A DNA stretch of 64,000 nucleotides from Corynebacterium coyleae (lineage in GTDB: Bacteria > Actinomycetota > Actinomycetes > Mycobacteriales > Mycobacteriaceae): positions 2,444,773 through 2,508,772 of the forward strand of contig NZ_CP047198.1 in the NCBI RefSeq assembly GCF_030408635.1. The letters are read 5' to 3'. The position numbers and the translations under genes are program-made. Below the pieces are notes generated by a model. That model did not search any database, was not told the origin of the DNA, and worked only from the letters and a program-made list of their open reading frames with translations. Each line of letters begins with the position of its first letter. Within the stretch, counting starts at the first letter, position 1. This document shows, one piece after another, positions 42,616-51,704 of the stretch.

Positions 42616-42630
42616 CTTTATTCTTCGCCT

Positions 42631-43143
42631 ATGGGTAGCTTTTTCGACACCATAGGCCCCTTCCTGCCTGGCCCGCTTGAAATCATCGGGTTCTACGGCA
42701 AGATTTTCCTCCCGATCCTGGTGCTGTTCTTCATCGCCCGGATGATCTTCCCAGGCCGCGCACCCATCGGATTTCGCCGCGACCTTATCGGCGGCGTCAT
42801 CCGCACCATCCACATCACCCCGCACATCCCGGGTGTGGACTCGACCGTCAGATACATGTCCGTTGCGACGATCGAGGCCACCACGCCCAATGGGGTAGTG
42901 AAGTACAAGGACATCCCCGCCAGTCCCGGTGCCCTCCCCAGCGCGGTTCGTCGGCAGATTTTCAAGCGCCCCCTAAGCCAGCGCTCGCATCGGATCGACG
43001 TCGGCGACACGCTCAAAGCCCGCGAGATCCGCCGCCAGATCCAGAGTGGCGGCTACGACTTCACCCTGCCGCAGCCGGTCCGCGTGAAACTCGTCCCGCC
43101 GAAGAAGGAAGGCAAGCGCCTCTGGTACCGCGTGGTGAATTAG
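42631..43143 (+). CDS. hypothetical protein with one N-terminal membrane helix
   Basis: 170 residues; one hydrophobic segment (IIGFYGKIFLPILVLFFIA, residues about 18-36) and then a basic cytosolic or extracytosolic domain with strands and a final KRLWYRVVN. Function unknown. Fifteen bases after the preceding gene, same strand. Confidence 0.6.
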   Translation: MGSFFDTIGPFLPGPLEIIGFYGKIFLPILVLFFIARMIFPGRAPIGFRRDLIGGVIRTIHITPHIPGVDSTVRYMSVATIEATTPNGVVKYKDIPASPGALPSAVRRQIFKRPLSQRSHRIDVGDTLKAREIRRQIQSGGYDFTLPQPVRVKLVPPKKEGKRLWYRVVN

Positions 43144-43263
43144 TTGGTGCGTCCCCACTTGTCCGCAATGCGGAGTTGCGGATGCTTGACGACGACCCCA
43201 CGCGTCCGAATTAGTTGGCCCGACCCAACGATTGGGGTGGTTGGAATTGTCCGCAATGCGGAG
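43144..43263. repeat. two copies of the TTGTCCGCAATGCGGAGT element
   Basis: ACTTGTCCGCAATGCGGAGT occurs at about 43158-43177 and AATTGTCCGCAATGCGGAGT at 43246-43265, each preceded by AGTTGG. The core TCCGCAATGCGGA is palindromic. Other copies lie at 9302-9345 and about 10290. Here the pair lies between two plus-strand genes and could include a promoter or operator for the DUF222 gene. Confidence 0.55.
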
Positions 43264-43392
43264 TTTTTCGTTCGGTTTTAGTGCGTTTTATAGCGCACAT
43301 AGAAAACGTTGTTTTTGCAGGTCAAAGCCGTGTCGTGGCGGGTTGTATGCTTTGCTTTATCGAACATACATACGGCCTTAAGGGGGACCACA

Positions 43393-44676
43393 ATGACAAC
43401 GGCAGTGGAGGAGAAGTGCACCGAACCTAGCGCGTTTGCGGAGTTGCTTACGGATGCAATCGAGCAGTCGCACAGAAGCATGACGCGTTGTAAGGCGGAG
43501 CTGTTGTCGTCGATACGCGCGTTTGAGGAGGGCGGTTTCGCACCGCAGATGGGGGCACGGACCACGGCGCAGTTTCTGACGCGTCGCCTGGGGATCTCGA
43601 TCTCCACAGCGCACGAATATGTCCACGTCGGCTGCCGCCTCGGCGAGTTTCTGTACCTTCAGCAGCAGTTCTCTGCGGGCAAGATCAGCTACTCGGTGGT
43701 TCGCTTGCTGCTTCGCTACCTAACCCCGGCGGTAGAGCGCCAACTTGTCGACATGGCCCTGGAACTTGGCTACCACGAACTCGAGATCGCACTCACCGGG
43801 TACGACAAACCAGGAGAGGGCGGTGGCGAGAAACCGGACCACTACCTGCGCGTACACACCCGCGATAACGGCGAGATTGCCCTCCACGGGGTGCTCAACG
43901 CCTCGGATGGCGCCGCGTTCATCGCCGCGCTGAAACTCGGGGAGATCGCCTACTACGAGATGGAGGAAATGCTCGAGGATGCATTGCGCCACGAAGACGG
44001 TCGGGTCGCCGAGCTCTCCATCAGGGACATGCTGCAGAAAGCCGACGCCGTCGAACCCGCAAAGAAGGCACGCAAGACCGCCTCGGGCTATGGCATGCCG
44101 ATCGGCCGAATGCTGCTGCAGGCCTTCATGGGCATGGTGCACATGACCCGCAGCCAGCCCAAGAGCACACTGACAACGCCAGGCGCGCACGTCAACGTTC
44201 TGGTGACCAAGGACGGCCGCGCCTACATGCCCAACAACGTCGGCGCACGCTCCGAGGCACTGGTTGGGTTGATCGCGAACGCTGACCTGCGCGTTTCTAC
44301 TGTCGACGACGACGGCCTGATCATCAACACCGGCCGCTCTTCCCGCTTCGCGACGCCGGGACAGGTCAACGCCCTGCTCACGATGTGGGGCGGGCAATGT
44401 GCCGCTCCCGGTTGCACGCACTCCCGCTTCATCGAAATCCACCACATCAAGGAATGGTCCGAGGGCGGTATGACCGATCTAGAAAACCTGCTGCCACTCT
44501 GTTCCGCCTGCCACTCGTTGGTCACGGATGGCTACCTCGAAACCGTCAAGGACGGCAGCGACGTGCACTTCATCTACCAGGACGGCACCCGCTACATCTC
44601 GGACAACTACTCCCTGCCACGGCGCCGCGACAACGCACAGACCTGGGCAGAAAGCGGGGGAGGATTCGACGACTAG
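43393..44676 (+). CDS. DUF222 / HNH endonuclease-domain protein (13E12 repeat family)
   Basis: 427 residues: long N-terminal DUF222 domain and a C-terminal HNH nuclease motif, CAAPGCTHSRFIEIHHIKEW ... NLLPLCSACHSLV, with the paired cysteines and the HH of the fold. Such genes are abundant and repeated in Actinobacteria, some with intron- or element-like spread; their role is unknown. ATG after AGGGGGA. The preceding 250 bases hold the dispersed repeats described at 43144-43263. Confidence 0.85.
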   Translation: MTTAVEEKCTEPSAFAELLTDAIEQSHRSMTRCKAELLSSIRAFEEGGFAPQMGARTTAQFLTRRLGISISTAHEYVHVGCRLGEFLYLQQQFSAGKISYSVVRLLLRYLTPAVERQLVDMALELGYHELEIALTGYDKPGEGGGEKPDHYLRVHTRDNGEIALHGVLNASDGAAFIAALKLGEIAYYEMEEMLEDALRHEDGRVAELSIRDMLQKADAVEPAKKARKTASGYGMPIGRMLLQAFMGMVHMTRSQPKSTLTTPGAHVNVLVTKDGRAYMPNNVGARSEALVGLIANADLRVSTVDDDGLIINTGRSSRFATPGQVNALLTMWGGQCAAPGCTHSRFIEIHHIKEWSEGGMTDLENLLPLCSACHSLVTDGYLETVKDGSDVHFIYQDGTRYISDNYSLPRRRDNAQTWAESGGGFDD

Positions 44677-44687
44677 AAAGGGGAGAA

Positions 44688-44710
44688 GCCCCGACTGAAC
44701 CAGCCGGGGC
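44688..44710. terminator. bidirectional hairpin between convergent genes
   Basis: GCCCCG and CGGGGC around an 11-base loop, between the DUF222 gene and the minus-strand exported-protein gene. T content after the stem is modest on the minus strand (CTTCTCCCCTTT) and absent on the plus. Confidence 0.55.
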
Positions 44711-44735
44711 ACCAATAACGTCAGGCTTATCTGCT

Positions 44736-45149
44736 TTAGCGAAGAAGGCTAGAAAGTGAGGGAAGCTCAACACCCGGGATCTTGCCTGCTGCGGTGTACA
44801 GCAGAGCTAGGACCGCAATCGGAGCCAGAACCAAAAACGCGATGGTTCCAGGGCGATATGCATTCTTTGGGTGCAGCAGCACATTCATGCACGTGCCTTC
44901 GTTAGACGAGCCTTTGACATCAAGCTCTTCGACAAAATTATCAACAATGCTCTCGTAGAAATCTTTTGCAAACTTGTCTACATCATCTGTCGGCGCCTCA
45001 GCACGCTTCTCATCAAGGTCGTTGAGTGTGGCGACGCAATTAAAGTACGCGATGGAGGATGTTTGCGCGTGGGCGAACTGTGTTGGAACAACAGCGAGCG
45101 ACAGGGCGGTGGTGGCTGCCACGGAGGCTGCAACAATACGGCGCTTCAT
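44736..45149 (-). CDS. small exported protein with C-terminal anchor, third family member
   Basis: 137 residues: signal peptide MKRRIVAASVAATTALSLAV ending AHA, two cysteines (FNCVA, GTCMN) enclosing an acidic helix region, then YRPG, a membrane helix (IAFLVLAPIAVLALLYTA) and GVELPSLSSLLR. Same plan as the genes at 28182 and 28759 but clearly diverged. AAGGAG precedes the ATG. Lower GC (about 48%) in the middle part. Confidence 0.72.
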   Translation of the reverse strand: MKRRIVAASVAATTALSLAVVPTQFAHAQTSSIAYFNCVATLNDLDEKRAEAPTDDVDKFAKDFYESIVDNFVEELDVKGSSNEGTCMNVLLHPKNAYRPGTIAFLVLAPIAVLALLYTAAGKIPGVELPSLSSLLR

Positions 45150-45245
45150 TGGGGTCTCCTTACCCGAAACTGAATATGCGCTGTCAGATATCTGAGCCTA
45201 GTCAGTTAAGCATGACACCCGTTAACAACAAAACGGGCGAACCCC

Positions 45246-45593
45246 TCACACCACCAGGTTCACCAGCAGCATGTACACGGCGGTGCCGGCGAAGATGGAG
45301 AGGTCGGCGCGGCGTCGCCAGGCGTGGAGCACGAACGTAATCACCAAAGCCGCGAGGGCGGACCAGAAGCGGCCGGGGTTTCCAGCTTCGCCCGCGATGG
45401 TGTACACGACCAGGACGGTCATCACGCCGACGGGCATGAGGACGGCGAGGAAGTCGATGAACGGGCTGCCCTTGAGGTACCGCGTGAGCGCGAAGGGCAG
45501 GGCGCGCAGCAGGAAGGTCACGATGCCGGCCGAGATGATCACGGCGGCGGCCATGCCGAGGGTGACGCCGTCGGGGAGTCCGAGGGTGCTCAT
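45246..45593 (-). CDS. azlD: branched-chain amino acid exporter, small subunit (AzlD/BrnE)
   Basis: 115-residue membrane protein of the AzlD family with about four helices; conserved FLLRALPFALTRYLKGSPFIDFLAVLMPVGVMTVLVVY. With AzlC it exports branched-chain amino acids and methionine, as BrnFE does in C. glutamicum. Its ATG directly follows the azlC stop. No Lrp-type regulator is adjacent, unlike in C. glutamicum. Confidence 0.9.
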   Translation of the reverse strand: MSTLGLPDGVTLGMAAAVIISAGIVTFLLRALPFALTRYLKGSPFIDFLAVLMPVGVMTVLVVYTIAGEAGNPGRFWSALAALVITFVLHAWRRRADLSIFAGTAVYMLLVNLVV

Positions 45594-46313
45594 TTATTTC
45601 ACCTGCCAGGTGAGGAGGTCGTCGATACGCGGTGCCCAGAACCGCAGCAACAGCACGCCGAAGTAGGCGAGCAGGCCGATGATGATCATCTGGTCGGGGA
45701 AGATGAACGCCGCGACCACGGCCAGCGCACCCGCGATGAGTGGGGCGGAGAGGTCCTTGCTGCTTTGGAATGCCTCGTAGGCGAGGACGGCGAACAGGGC
45801 GGTGAGAGCGAATTCGAAGCCTTCGATGTCCTCCGGGATGAGGTTGCCCACGAGTGCGCCGATGATGCCCGGCAGGATCCACGACGCGTTGATCAGCATC
45901 GCGCTGGTCATCAAGCGGGCATGAGTCAGGCGCGCGCCATTAGCGACGAGCGTGGACGTCAGCGCGTAGAGCTCATCGGTCACGCCGTAGGTGAGGTACA
46001 GGCGCGGCAGCCCGGGGCGCGCGACGTCGCGGGGGAAGGTGAGGCCGTAGAAGATGTGGCGGAAGTTCACCATGAACGCGGTCAGGGCGGAGGAGAACAC
46101 TCCGAACCCGCTGGTCACCATGCTGATGGCGAGGAATTCCATCGAGCCGGAATAGATAATGACGGAGAAGATCGGAGCCCACCACCATGCGAAACCGGCT
46201 TGCGTAACCAGCAACCCGAACGCCAGCCCGAGCGGCACCAAACCGAGGCAGACGAGCCATGAGTCCTTCAGGCCGAGGCGGATCTGCCGCTTTGTTTCAC
46301 GTGAAACACCCAA
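45594..46313 (-). CDS. azlC: branched-chain amino acid exporter, large subunit (AzlC/BrnF)
   Basis: 239 residues, AzlC family; LGLAFGLLVTQAGFAWWWAPIFS and VNFRHIFYGLTFP are characteristic. TTG start immediately after the stop of the AlgH-like gene, with GGAGG ten bases upstream. Codons 2-7 (GVSRET) are encoded by a perfect parS site, so the N-terminus is fixed partly by the segregation site. Confidence 0.88.
   Translation of the reverse strand: MGVSRETKRQIRLGLKDSWLVCLGLVPLGLAFGLLVTQAGFAWWWAPIFSVIIYSGSMEFLAISMVTSGFGVFSSALTAFMVNFRHIFYGLTFPRDVARPGLPRLYLTYGVTDELYALTSTLVANGARLTHARLMTSAMLINASWILPGIIGALVGNLIPEDIEGFEFALTALFAVLAYEAFQSSKDLSAPLIAGALAVVAAFIFPDQMIIIGLLAYFGVLLLRFWAPRIDDLLTWQVK
46293..46308. 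promoter_or_regulatory. parS site, perfect consensus, at the azlC start
   Basis: TGTTTCACGTGAAACA covering codons 2-7 of azlC. Confidence 0.95.
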
Positions 46314-46922
46314 TTAGTTGTCCTCCAGATTCGCCGGGAAGGTGGCGAACAGAGGCAAGGGCATTGCTTGGCGACGCATCACGTCCCCCCACAAATCCGC
46401 ACCCGCCGGAGCGATCACGTCGGAGGGCAGGGCGGGGGCGACGAACCAGTCGCCACGCAGGATCTCTTCGTCGAGTTGGCCCGGCTCCCACTCGGCGTAG
46501 CCGGCGAAGATGCGAACACCGTCGATGTCGGCGGAGACAAGCTCCGGTTCAACGTTGAGGTTGAGCAGCACGAGGCGGTTGGCCATGCGCTGGAAGTACG
46601 GGTTGGCGTCGATGTCCACGCCGGGGGAGGTGACGCCGAGGCACACTGCGGCCTCGGGGCGGACGGGCCCGCCAATGTGCACAGCCTGGGGCTTGGCGGC
46701 GAGGTCGGCCCACGCAGGGATCACGTTGGCAAGCGCGGTCTCGCTGCGTCGGTTCAACACGACGCCGAGGGTGCGATCCGCACTCTGTTCGATGATGAGC
46801 ACCACGGTGCGGGCGAACTCGGGGGAGTACATGCCGGGTGCGGCGACGAGCAGCATGCCGGGTTCGGGGTCAGTGCGCTCGAGGGCGTTGAAGAGGCGAT
46901 CGGCGTAGAAGTACTCAGGCAT
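46314..46922 (-). CDS. YqgE/AlgH family protein
   Basis: 202 residues, DUF179/AlgH: GMLLVAAPGMYSPEFARTVVLIIEQ near the N-terminus, LGVVLNRRSETALA and VHIGGPVRPEAAVCLG in the middle. Biochemical role unsettled in all organisms. ATG at 46922 overlaps the end of the CCA-adding enzyme gene, so it is co-translated with it; azlC follows without a gap, making cca-algH-azlC-azlD one operon. Confidence 0.88.
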   Translation of the reverse strand: MPEYFYADRLFNALERTDPEPGMLLVAAPGMYSPEFARTVVLIIEQSADRTLGVVLNRRSETALANVIPAWADLAAKPQAVHIGGPVRPEAAVCLGVTSPGVDIDANPYFQRMANRLVLLNLNVEPELVSADIDGVRIFAGYAEWEPGQLDEEILRGDWFVAPALPSDVIAPAGADLWGDVMRRQAMPLPLFATFPANLEDN

Positions 46923-48378
46923 TCTCGTTCTCCCACCAGGTTTTGAGTTCGGCGACGGCCTCGTCGTGGTCGAGCTCGCCACGCTCGAGGCGCAGTTCCT
47001 TCAGATACTTCCACGCCTTGCCAACCTCCGGGCCCGGTTTGAGGCCGAGGATCTGCATGATCTCGTTGCCATCCAGGTCCGGGCGCACGCGAGCGAGGTC
47101 CTCCTTGGCGGCGATGTCGGCGATGCGCTCCTCCAGGTGGTCGTAGGTGCGCTGGAGGCGCGCGGCCTTCCTGGGGTTGCGGGTGGTGCAATCCGCACGA
47201 ACGAGTTTGTGCAGCTTAGGCAGCAATTCGCCGGCGTCGGTGACGTAACGGCGCACGGCAGAATCGGTCCACTGCCCCTCGCCGAAGCCGTGGAAACGCA
47301 TGTGCAAGAACACGAGCTGGCCCACGTCGGAAATGACGTGCTTCGGGTACTTCAGGGCCTTGAGGCGCTTGCGGGTCATCTTCGCGCCGACCACTTCGTG
47401 GTGGTAGAAGGTCACCCCACCGCCTTCCTTCGGCGCGCGAGTGGCGGGTTTGCCGATGTCGTGCATGAGCGCCGCCCAGCGCAGCTTCAGGTCAGGGCCT
47501 TCGTCCGAGTCTTCAAGTTCGGTGGCCTGGCGCAGCACGGTCAGGGAGTGGCGGTAGACGTCCTTGTGCTGCATGTGCTCGTCAGTCTCGAGTTGCAGGG
47601 CAGGGATCTCGGGCAGGATGTACTCGGCAACACCGGTGGCCACGAGCAGGTCGATGCCCTCCCAGGGGCGCGAGCCGCACATGAGTTTGTCCAGTTCGGC
47701 CTGGACGCGCTCGACGGTGATGCGCTGGATCTCACCGGCCATGTCGCGCATCGCATCGAAGACGCGGTCGGCCACCGTAAAGCCCAGTTGGGAGACGAAG
47801 CGGGCGGCGCGCAGCATGCGCAGCGGGTCGTCGCGGAACGACACCTCCGGCTCCTGCGGGGTGTCCAGCACGCCCACGACCAGGTCAGACAGGCCGTTGA
47901 CGGGGTCGTGGAAGGTGGGGGCGAGGTGGTCGTCGACAAGCGAGAGCTCGATGGCCATCGCGTTGCAGGCGAAGTCGCGGCGCACGAGGTCGCCTTCGAG
48001 GGTGTCGCCGAAGGTGACTTCGGGGTTGCGGGTGACGCCATCGTAAAGATCGGAGCGGAACGTCGTAATTTCCACGGTTTCGCCGTGCCGGATCGCGGAG
48101 ACGGTGCCGAACTCGATGCCGGTGTCCCACACTTTCTCGCCCCACTCCGCGAGAATTTCCTGGATAACCGCAGGTCGGGCGGAGGTAGTGAAGTCCAAAT
48201 CGTGCACCCCGCGGCCCAGCATGGCGTCGCGGACGGAACCGCCGACAATATATAAGGACTCGCCGCGCGCCGCGAAGAGTCGGGCAAGCGGCTCCAGCAG
48301 GGCAGATTGCTTCTCGACGACCCCCTGCGCTCGGGCCATCAACGCGGCGGGGGCAAGTGGGTCGTTCGGATCGGGCAT
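46915..48378 (-). CDS. cca: CCA tRNA nucleotidyltransferase
   Basis: 487 residues; adds or repairs the 3' CCA of tRNAs. Nucleotidyltransferase head with [23 protein letters not shown] (GGSxR and DxD), [13 protein letters not shown] and [18 protein letters not shown] domain with [19 protein letters not shown] at 48378 is chosen; an in-frame GTG at 48417 would add 13 residues. Divergent from the Nudix gene as in mycobacteria (pcnA beside mutT4). Confidence 0.93.
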   Translation of the reverse strand: MPDPNDPLAPAALMARAQGVVEKQSALLEPLARLFAARGESLYIVGGSVRDAMLGRGVHDLDFTTSARPAVIQEILAEWGEKVWDTGIEFGTVSAIRHGETVEITTFRSDLYDGVTRNPEVTFGDTLEGDLVRRDFACNAMAIELSLVDDHLAPTFHDPVNGLSDLVVGVLDTPQEPEVSFRDDPLRMLRAARFVSQLGFTVADRVFDAMRDMAGEIQRITVERVQAELDKLMCGSRPWEGIDLLVATGVAEYILPEIPALQLETDEHMQHKDVYRHSLTVLRQATELEDSDEGPDLKLRWAALMHDIGKPATRAPKEGGGVTFYHHEVVGAKMTRKRLKALKYPKHVISDVGQLVFLHMRFHGFGEGQWTDSAVRRYVTDAGELLPKLHKLVRADCTTRNPRKAARLQRTYDHLEERIADIAAKEDLARVRPDLDGNEIMQILGLKPGPEVGKAWKYLKELRLERGELDHDEAVAELKTWWENENA

Positions 48379-48468
48379 GTCGAAAAGCTTTGTCACCTTG
48401 GACACGATACCCGCCACCCCCGCGCGTGGAGTACCACAACCGGCCTGAAGCCGGATAGCATGGCACGA

Positions 48469-49245
48469 ATGAGTGACAACACGCGGCCTGTACCGGGTCC
48501 CCCCAGCGGTAAGGGGGGATCCGGCGGGCGGCGTCGTCCGCGGAAGCGCCGCGGCGGCCAGAATAAAAACCAGCAGGGCCAGGACAAGAACCAGTCAGAA
48601 GGCGGCGACAAGCCGAAGAAGAAGCAACACCGTCGCCGTAACCCGAACAACCGCCGGAGGGGCGGGCGCGGGAATCAGCGGAACCGAAACCGCAACCAGC
48701 ATCGCCGTCATTCGCAGTACAACCGCCAGCACGACTCTTCGATGGAGGTGCGCGACGAGACCTCGGCCGGTGGTCTGGTGGTCTCCGGTATGGCGGAGGC
48801 TGTCAGCCCGGACGGCAAGGTAGACATGAGCCGCATCTACGTCGCGCTGATTGGCCGGCTGGATCGCCGTGGGCGGTTGTTGTGGTCGATGCCGAAGGGC
48901 CACGTCGAGGATGGCGAGCACCAGTGGCGCACCGCAGAGCGTGAGGTCTGGGAGGAGACCGGTATTACCGGCGAGGCCTTCGACACCCTGGGCACCATTG
49001 ATTATTGGTTTGTGTCCGACGGAGTACGGATCCACAAGACGGTGCACCACAACCTGCTGCGGTTTGTGGACGGCGTGTTTAACGACGAAGACCCGGAGGT
49101 CACCGAAGTGGCCTGGGTGCCCATGAGCGAGTTGATGGAGCACCTTGCGTATGCCGACGAGCGCAAGCTGGCGCGTATCGCGTTTGACCGGATGCCTGAG
49201 CTGGCTCGGAAGGAAGTCGCCGCCGGAAGGTCTACCCCGCGATGA
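48469..49245 (+). CDS. Nudix hydrolase with basic N-terminal extension
   Basis: 258 residues. The first ~85 are Arg/Lys/Asn/Gly-rich and low complexity ([16 protein letters not shown]), likely disordered and nucleic-acid binding; the Nudix domain follows with the complete box [20 protein letters not shown] then TGI. Corresponds in position to M. tuberculosis MutT4. TAGCAT seven bases upstream of ATG 48469 favours a leaderless start; ATG 48460 is an alternative. Its stop overlaps the next ATG. Confidence 0.88.
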   Translation: MSDNTRPVPGPPSGKGGSGGRRRPRKRRGGQNKNQQGQDKNQSEGGDKPKKKQHRRRNPNNRRRGGRGNQRNRNRNQHRRHSQYNRQHDSSMEVRDETSAGGLVVSGMAEAVSPDGKVDMSRIYVALIGRLDRRGRLLWSMPKGHVEDGEHQWRTAEREVWEETGITGEAFDTLGTIDYWFVSDGVRIHKTVHHNLLRFVDGVFNDEDPEVTEVAWVPMSELMEHLAYADERKLARIAFDRMPELARKEVAAGRSTPR

Positions 49246-51704
49246 TTCGGCCGATTTCCCGTCTAGCTGCGGCCGCGGTTGCGGTGGCGCTGGCGGTCCC
49301 GTCAGCGACCCCGGCTCGCGCGGTGCCCGCGGTGCCAGTGAGCCCGAAGAACCCTGAGGTTGCAGAGCAGTGGGTCAACCCGGCGGTGCGCCCGGGTGAG
49401 GGCCAGCTCGCGCGCGTGTCGCTTATCGACGCCCCCGCGGTCGTCTCCGCGCACGATCCGTTTCACGTGAAACTTCGCGTGACCAATCAGACCGACACAA
49501 CCCTCGAGGGCCTCAAAGTGCTCACGCGTCGCGCCGCGCCGGTGGGCTCCGTCTCCGAGCAGCGCGTGGCCGCCGTCGCCGGGGTGGGGGAGTACAGCGT
49601 TGTGGGCGACGAGGTGGTCGTGGATACCCGGCTGCGCCCCGGCGAAAGCGCCGAGCTGTCGCTGCAGATGACCGCGCCCGGCGGCATCGGCGTGTACCCG
49701 ATGATGCTGCAACTTATCGACGACACCAGCGCCACCCTGGACACCGACCGCTTCCACTTGGCCGTGCGCGGGTCGGCCGACGACGTCGAACCGGGCGGGC
49801 TGACCGCCCTGTACCCGGTCTCCGCTCCGGTGAATATCGTGCCGGGAGAGACCGGCGAGGCCCCCGAGGACCCGCCGCTGGTGCTGCAGAGCGACGCACT
49901 GGCGGAACAACTCGCGCCCGGCGGGCGCTTGGACACCCTGGTGGAGCAGTACCGCAAGGCGGTGGAAACCCCTGAGGTTGGCTACGCCACCTGCATGGCG
50001 CTCGACCCGGCGCTGGTGGACACAGTGGACCGCATGACCGGCGGCTACACCGTCAGTGATTCGCGCCCCGCCGTGGTGGAGGAACCGAAGCGTCTGCGCG
50101 ACAGCTGGGGTTCGAACGACGACACGCACCGCACCCCAGGTTCCGGGGCCGAGGACGCGAAGGCGTGGCTGGACAAAGTGCGCGAGATCGCCGCGACCGG
50201 CTGCACCGTGGCGCTGCCGTGGGCGAACGCGGACCTCAACGCGGTGGCGCGTACGGGTGATCCGTGGCTGATGCGCGAGGCCGTCGAGCGCGGCCCGTTT
50301 GTGCTGCAGCGGGTGCTAGGCACGGCGGGCACAATCAATACGGTGGTCGCTGGCACCGGCTACATCGAGGCAGGCGCCGGGCCGGCGCTTGGCTGGGCGG
50401 ACCACACCCGCTCCACGGTGTTCGACGGGGGGATGCACGCCGCGTGGGAGGCGGCCCAAGCTGACAGCGCGTCCGACGCCGAAGCCGACTCCCACCAGAG
50501 CGCGCTCGAACGCGCGGAGCTCGCAGACTTCTCGGGCGCGGCGGCGCCGGTGCCGGAGGTGCCGGTGCAGGTACTCGTCGCAAAGCATGCGGATGCGCAA
50601 CGTTTCACGTGGAACACTGCCGGCGTGATGGAGGTCGGGTACCAGGATTCGCTGGCCGCGGTGCTAGCGGCGACGGGGGAGCACCCCGAAACGCCTGGTT
50701 ACACCAACCCGAGCCTGCGGTTCGACTACACCATGGACTCCAAGACCGCGCGCGATGTGAACGCCGCCGCCGCGATGCGGCTTGCCGCCCAGAACGCCAC
50801 CACGCGTGAGGACGACGCACCGACGCAGCCTGTGATGGTCAACCCACCGGCGACGTGGGACGCGAAAACCGCCGCGGTGTTCCTTGGCACAATCGCTGGC
50901 CTAATCGCCGACGGAACCTCCCGCCCGATCTCGTTCGGCGACTACCTCGCCGCCCCGCCGGAGGTCCCACCCGCCGACACCACGGCCACATTCTCGGACC
51001 CCGCCGCCTTCACCGACGCGGAAATCCTGCAGGTCACACAGCAAAACAGCTTCATCAACGACATCACCGCGCTCATGGCAAACGACCCCGCCATCGCGCT
51101 GACCCGCTACGGCTTCACCCTGCCACTGCGCCGCGACATGCTCGTCGCGCTCAGCACCAACAGACGCAGGGCACTTTCGCTTTACGACGACGCCGTGCGC
51201 GCCACCGGCGACCGCCTCGCCGCCAGCCGGGCAACGCTGAACGATCTGCGCGATTCCGTGACGTTGATTCCGCCGGGGAACGTGTACACCAGGGCGTCGT
51301 CGTCAAGCCCACTGCTCATCGTCGCCCAAAACGGCATGCCGCTGCCGGTGCAAACCCAGATCCGCTACTGGGGGCCCGACGGCGCGAAACTGAACGTGCC
51401 GGGGACGCTGAAGATCCCCGCACGCGGCTCCGTCACCGTCCAGATGACCGCCGACCTGCCCGACAACAACCGCGGCACCGACCTGCAGCTTTACCTCGCG
51501 GGTGCCTCGGCCCAACCGATCTCGCGCCCGGTGGACATCTCCGTGCGCACCGCCGGGCTACAACTCGGCGGGTGGGCGCTCGCCGGCGCGCTGATCGCCG
51601 CGATGCTGGCGCTCCTGCTCATCACCCGCAGGAAAGCGCCGCCGAACAGGCGCCCAACCAAACGCCCACCACCCAGCAACCCACGTGAACGGAGACAGCC
51701 GTGA
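49242..51704 (+). CDS. DUF6049-type secreted, membrane-anchored protein
   Basis: 820 residues: signal peptide ([20 protein letters not shown]), a long extracytoplasmic region with Ig-like strands at both ends, and one C-terminal helix ([20 protein letters not shown]) followed by a basic proline-rich tail. It sits between the Nudix gene and murJ as in other mycolic-acid bacteria, which suggests a cell-envelope role, but the function is unknown. Overlaps both neighbours by four bases. Contains two parS-like sites (49459-49474, 50601-50616). Confidence 0.82.
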   Translation: MIRPISRLAAAAVAVALAVPSATPARAVPAVPVSPKNPEVAEQWVNPAVRPGEGQLARVSLIDAPAVVSAHDPFHVKLRVTNQTDTTLEGLKVLTRRAAPVGSVSEQRVAAVAGVGEYSVVGDEVVVDTRLRPGESAELSLQMTAPGGIGVYPMMLQLIDDTSATLDTDRFHLAVRGSADDVEPGGLTALYPVSAPVNIVPGETGEAPEDPPLVLQSDALAEQLAPGGRLDTLVEQYRKAVETPEVGYATCMALDPALVDTVDRMTGGYTVSDSRPAVVEEPKRLRDSWGSNDDTHRTPGSGAEDAKAWLDKVREIAATGCTVALPWANADLNAVARTGDPWLMREAVERGPFVLQRVLGTAGTINTVVAGTGYIEAGAGPALGWADHTRSTVFDGGMHAAWEAAQADSASDAEADSHQSALERAELADFSGAAAPVPEVPVQVLVAKHADAQRFTWNTAGVMEVGYQDSLAAVLAATGEHPETPGYTNPSLRFDYTMDSKTARDVNAAAAMRLAAQNATTREDDAPTQPVMVNPPATWDAKTAAVFLGTIAGLIADGTSRPISFGDYLAAPPEVPPADTTATFSDPAAFTDAEILQVTQQNSFINDITALMANDPAIALTRYGFTLPLRRDMLVALSTNRRRALSLYDDAVRATGDRLAASRATLNDLRDSVTLIPPGNVYTRASSSSPLLIVAQNGMPLPVQTQIRYWGPDGAKLNVPGTLKIPARGSVTVQMTADLPDNNRGTDLQLYLAGASAQPISRPVDISVRTAGLQLGGWALAGALIAAMLALLLITRRKAPPNRRPTKRPPPSNPRERRQP
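49459..49474. promoter_or_regulatory. parS-like site, CGTTTCACGTGAAACT
   Basis: 14 of 16 bases with the full core; inside the DUF6049 gene, read as FHVKL. Confidence 0.75.
50601..50616. promoter_or_regulatory. parS-like site, CGTTTCACGTGGAACA
   Basis: 14 of 16 bases, inside the DUF6049 gene, read as RFTWNT; the parS-like site nearest the origin in this window. Confidence 0.7.
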
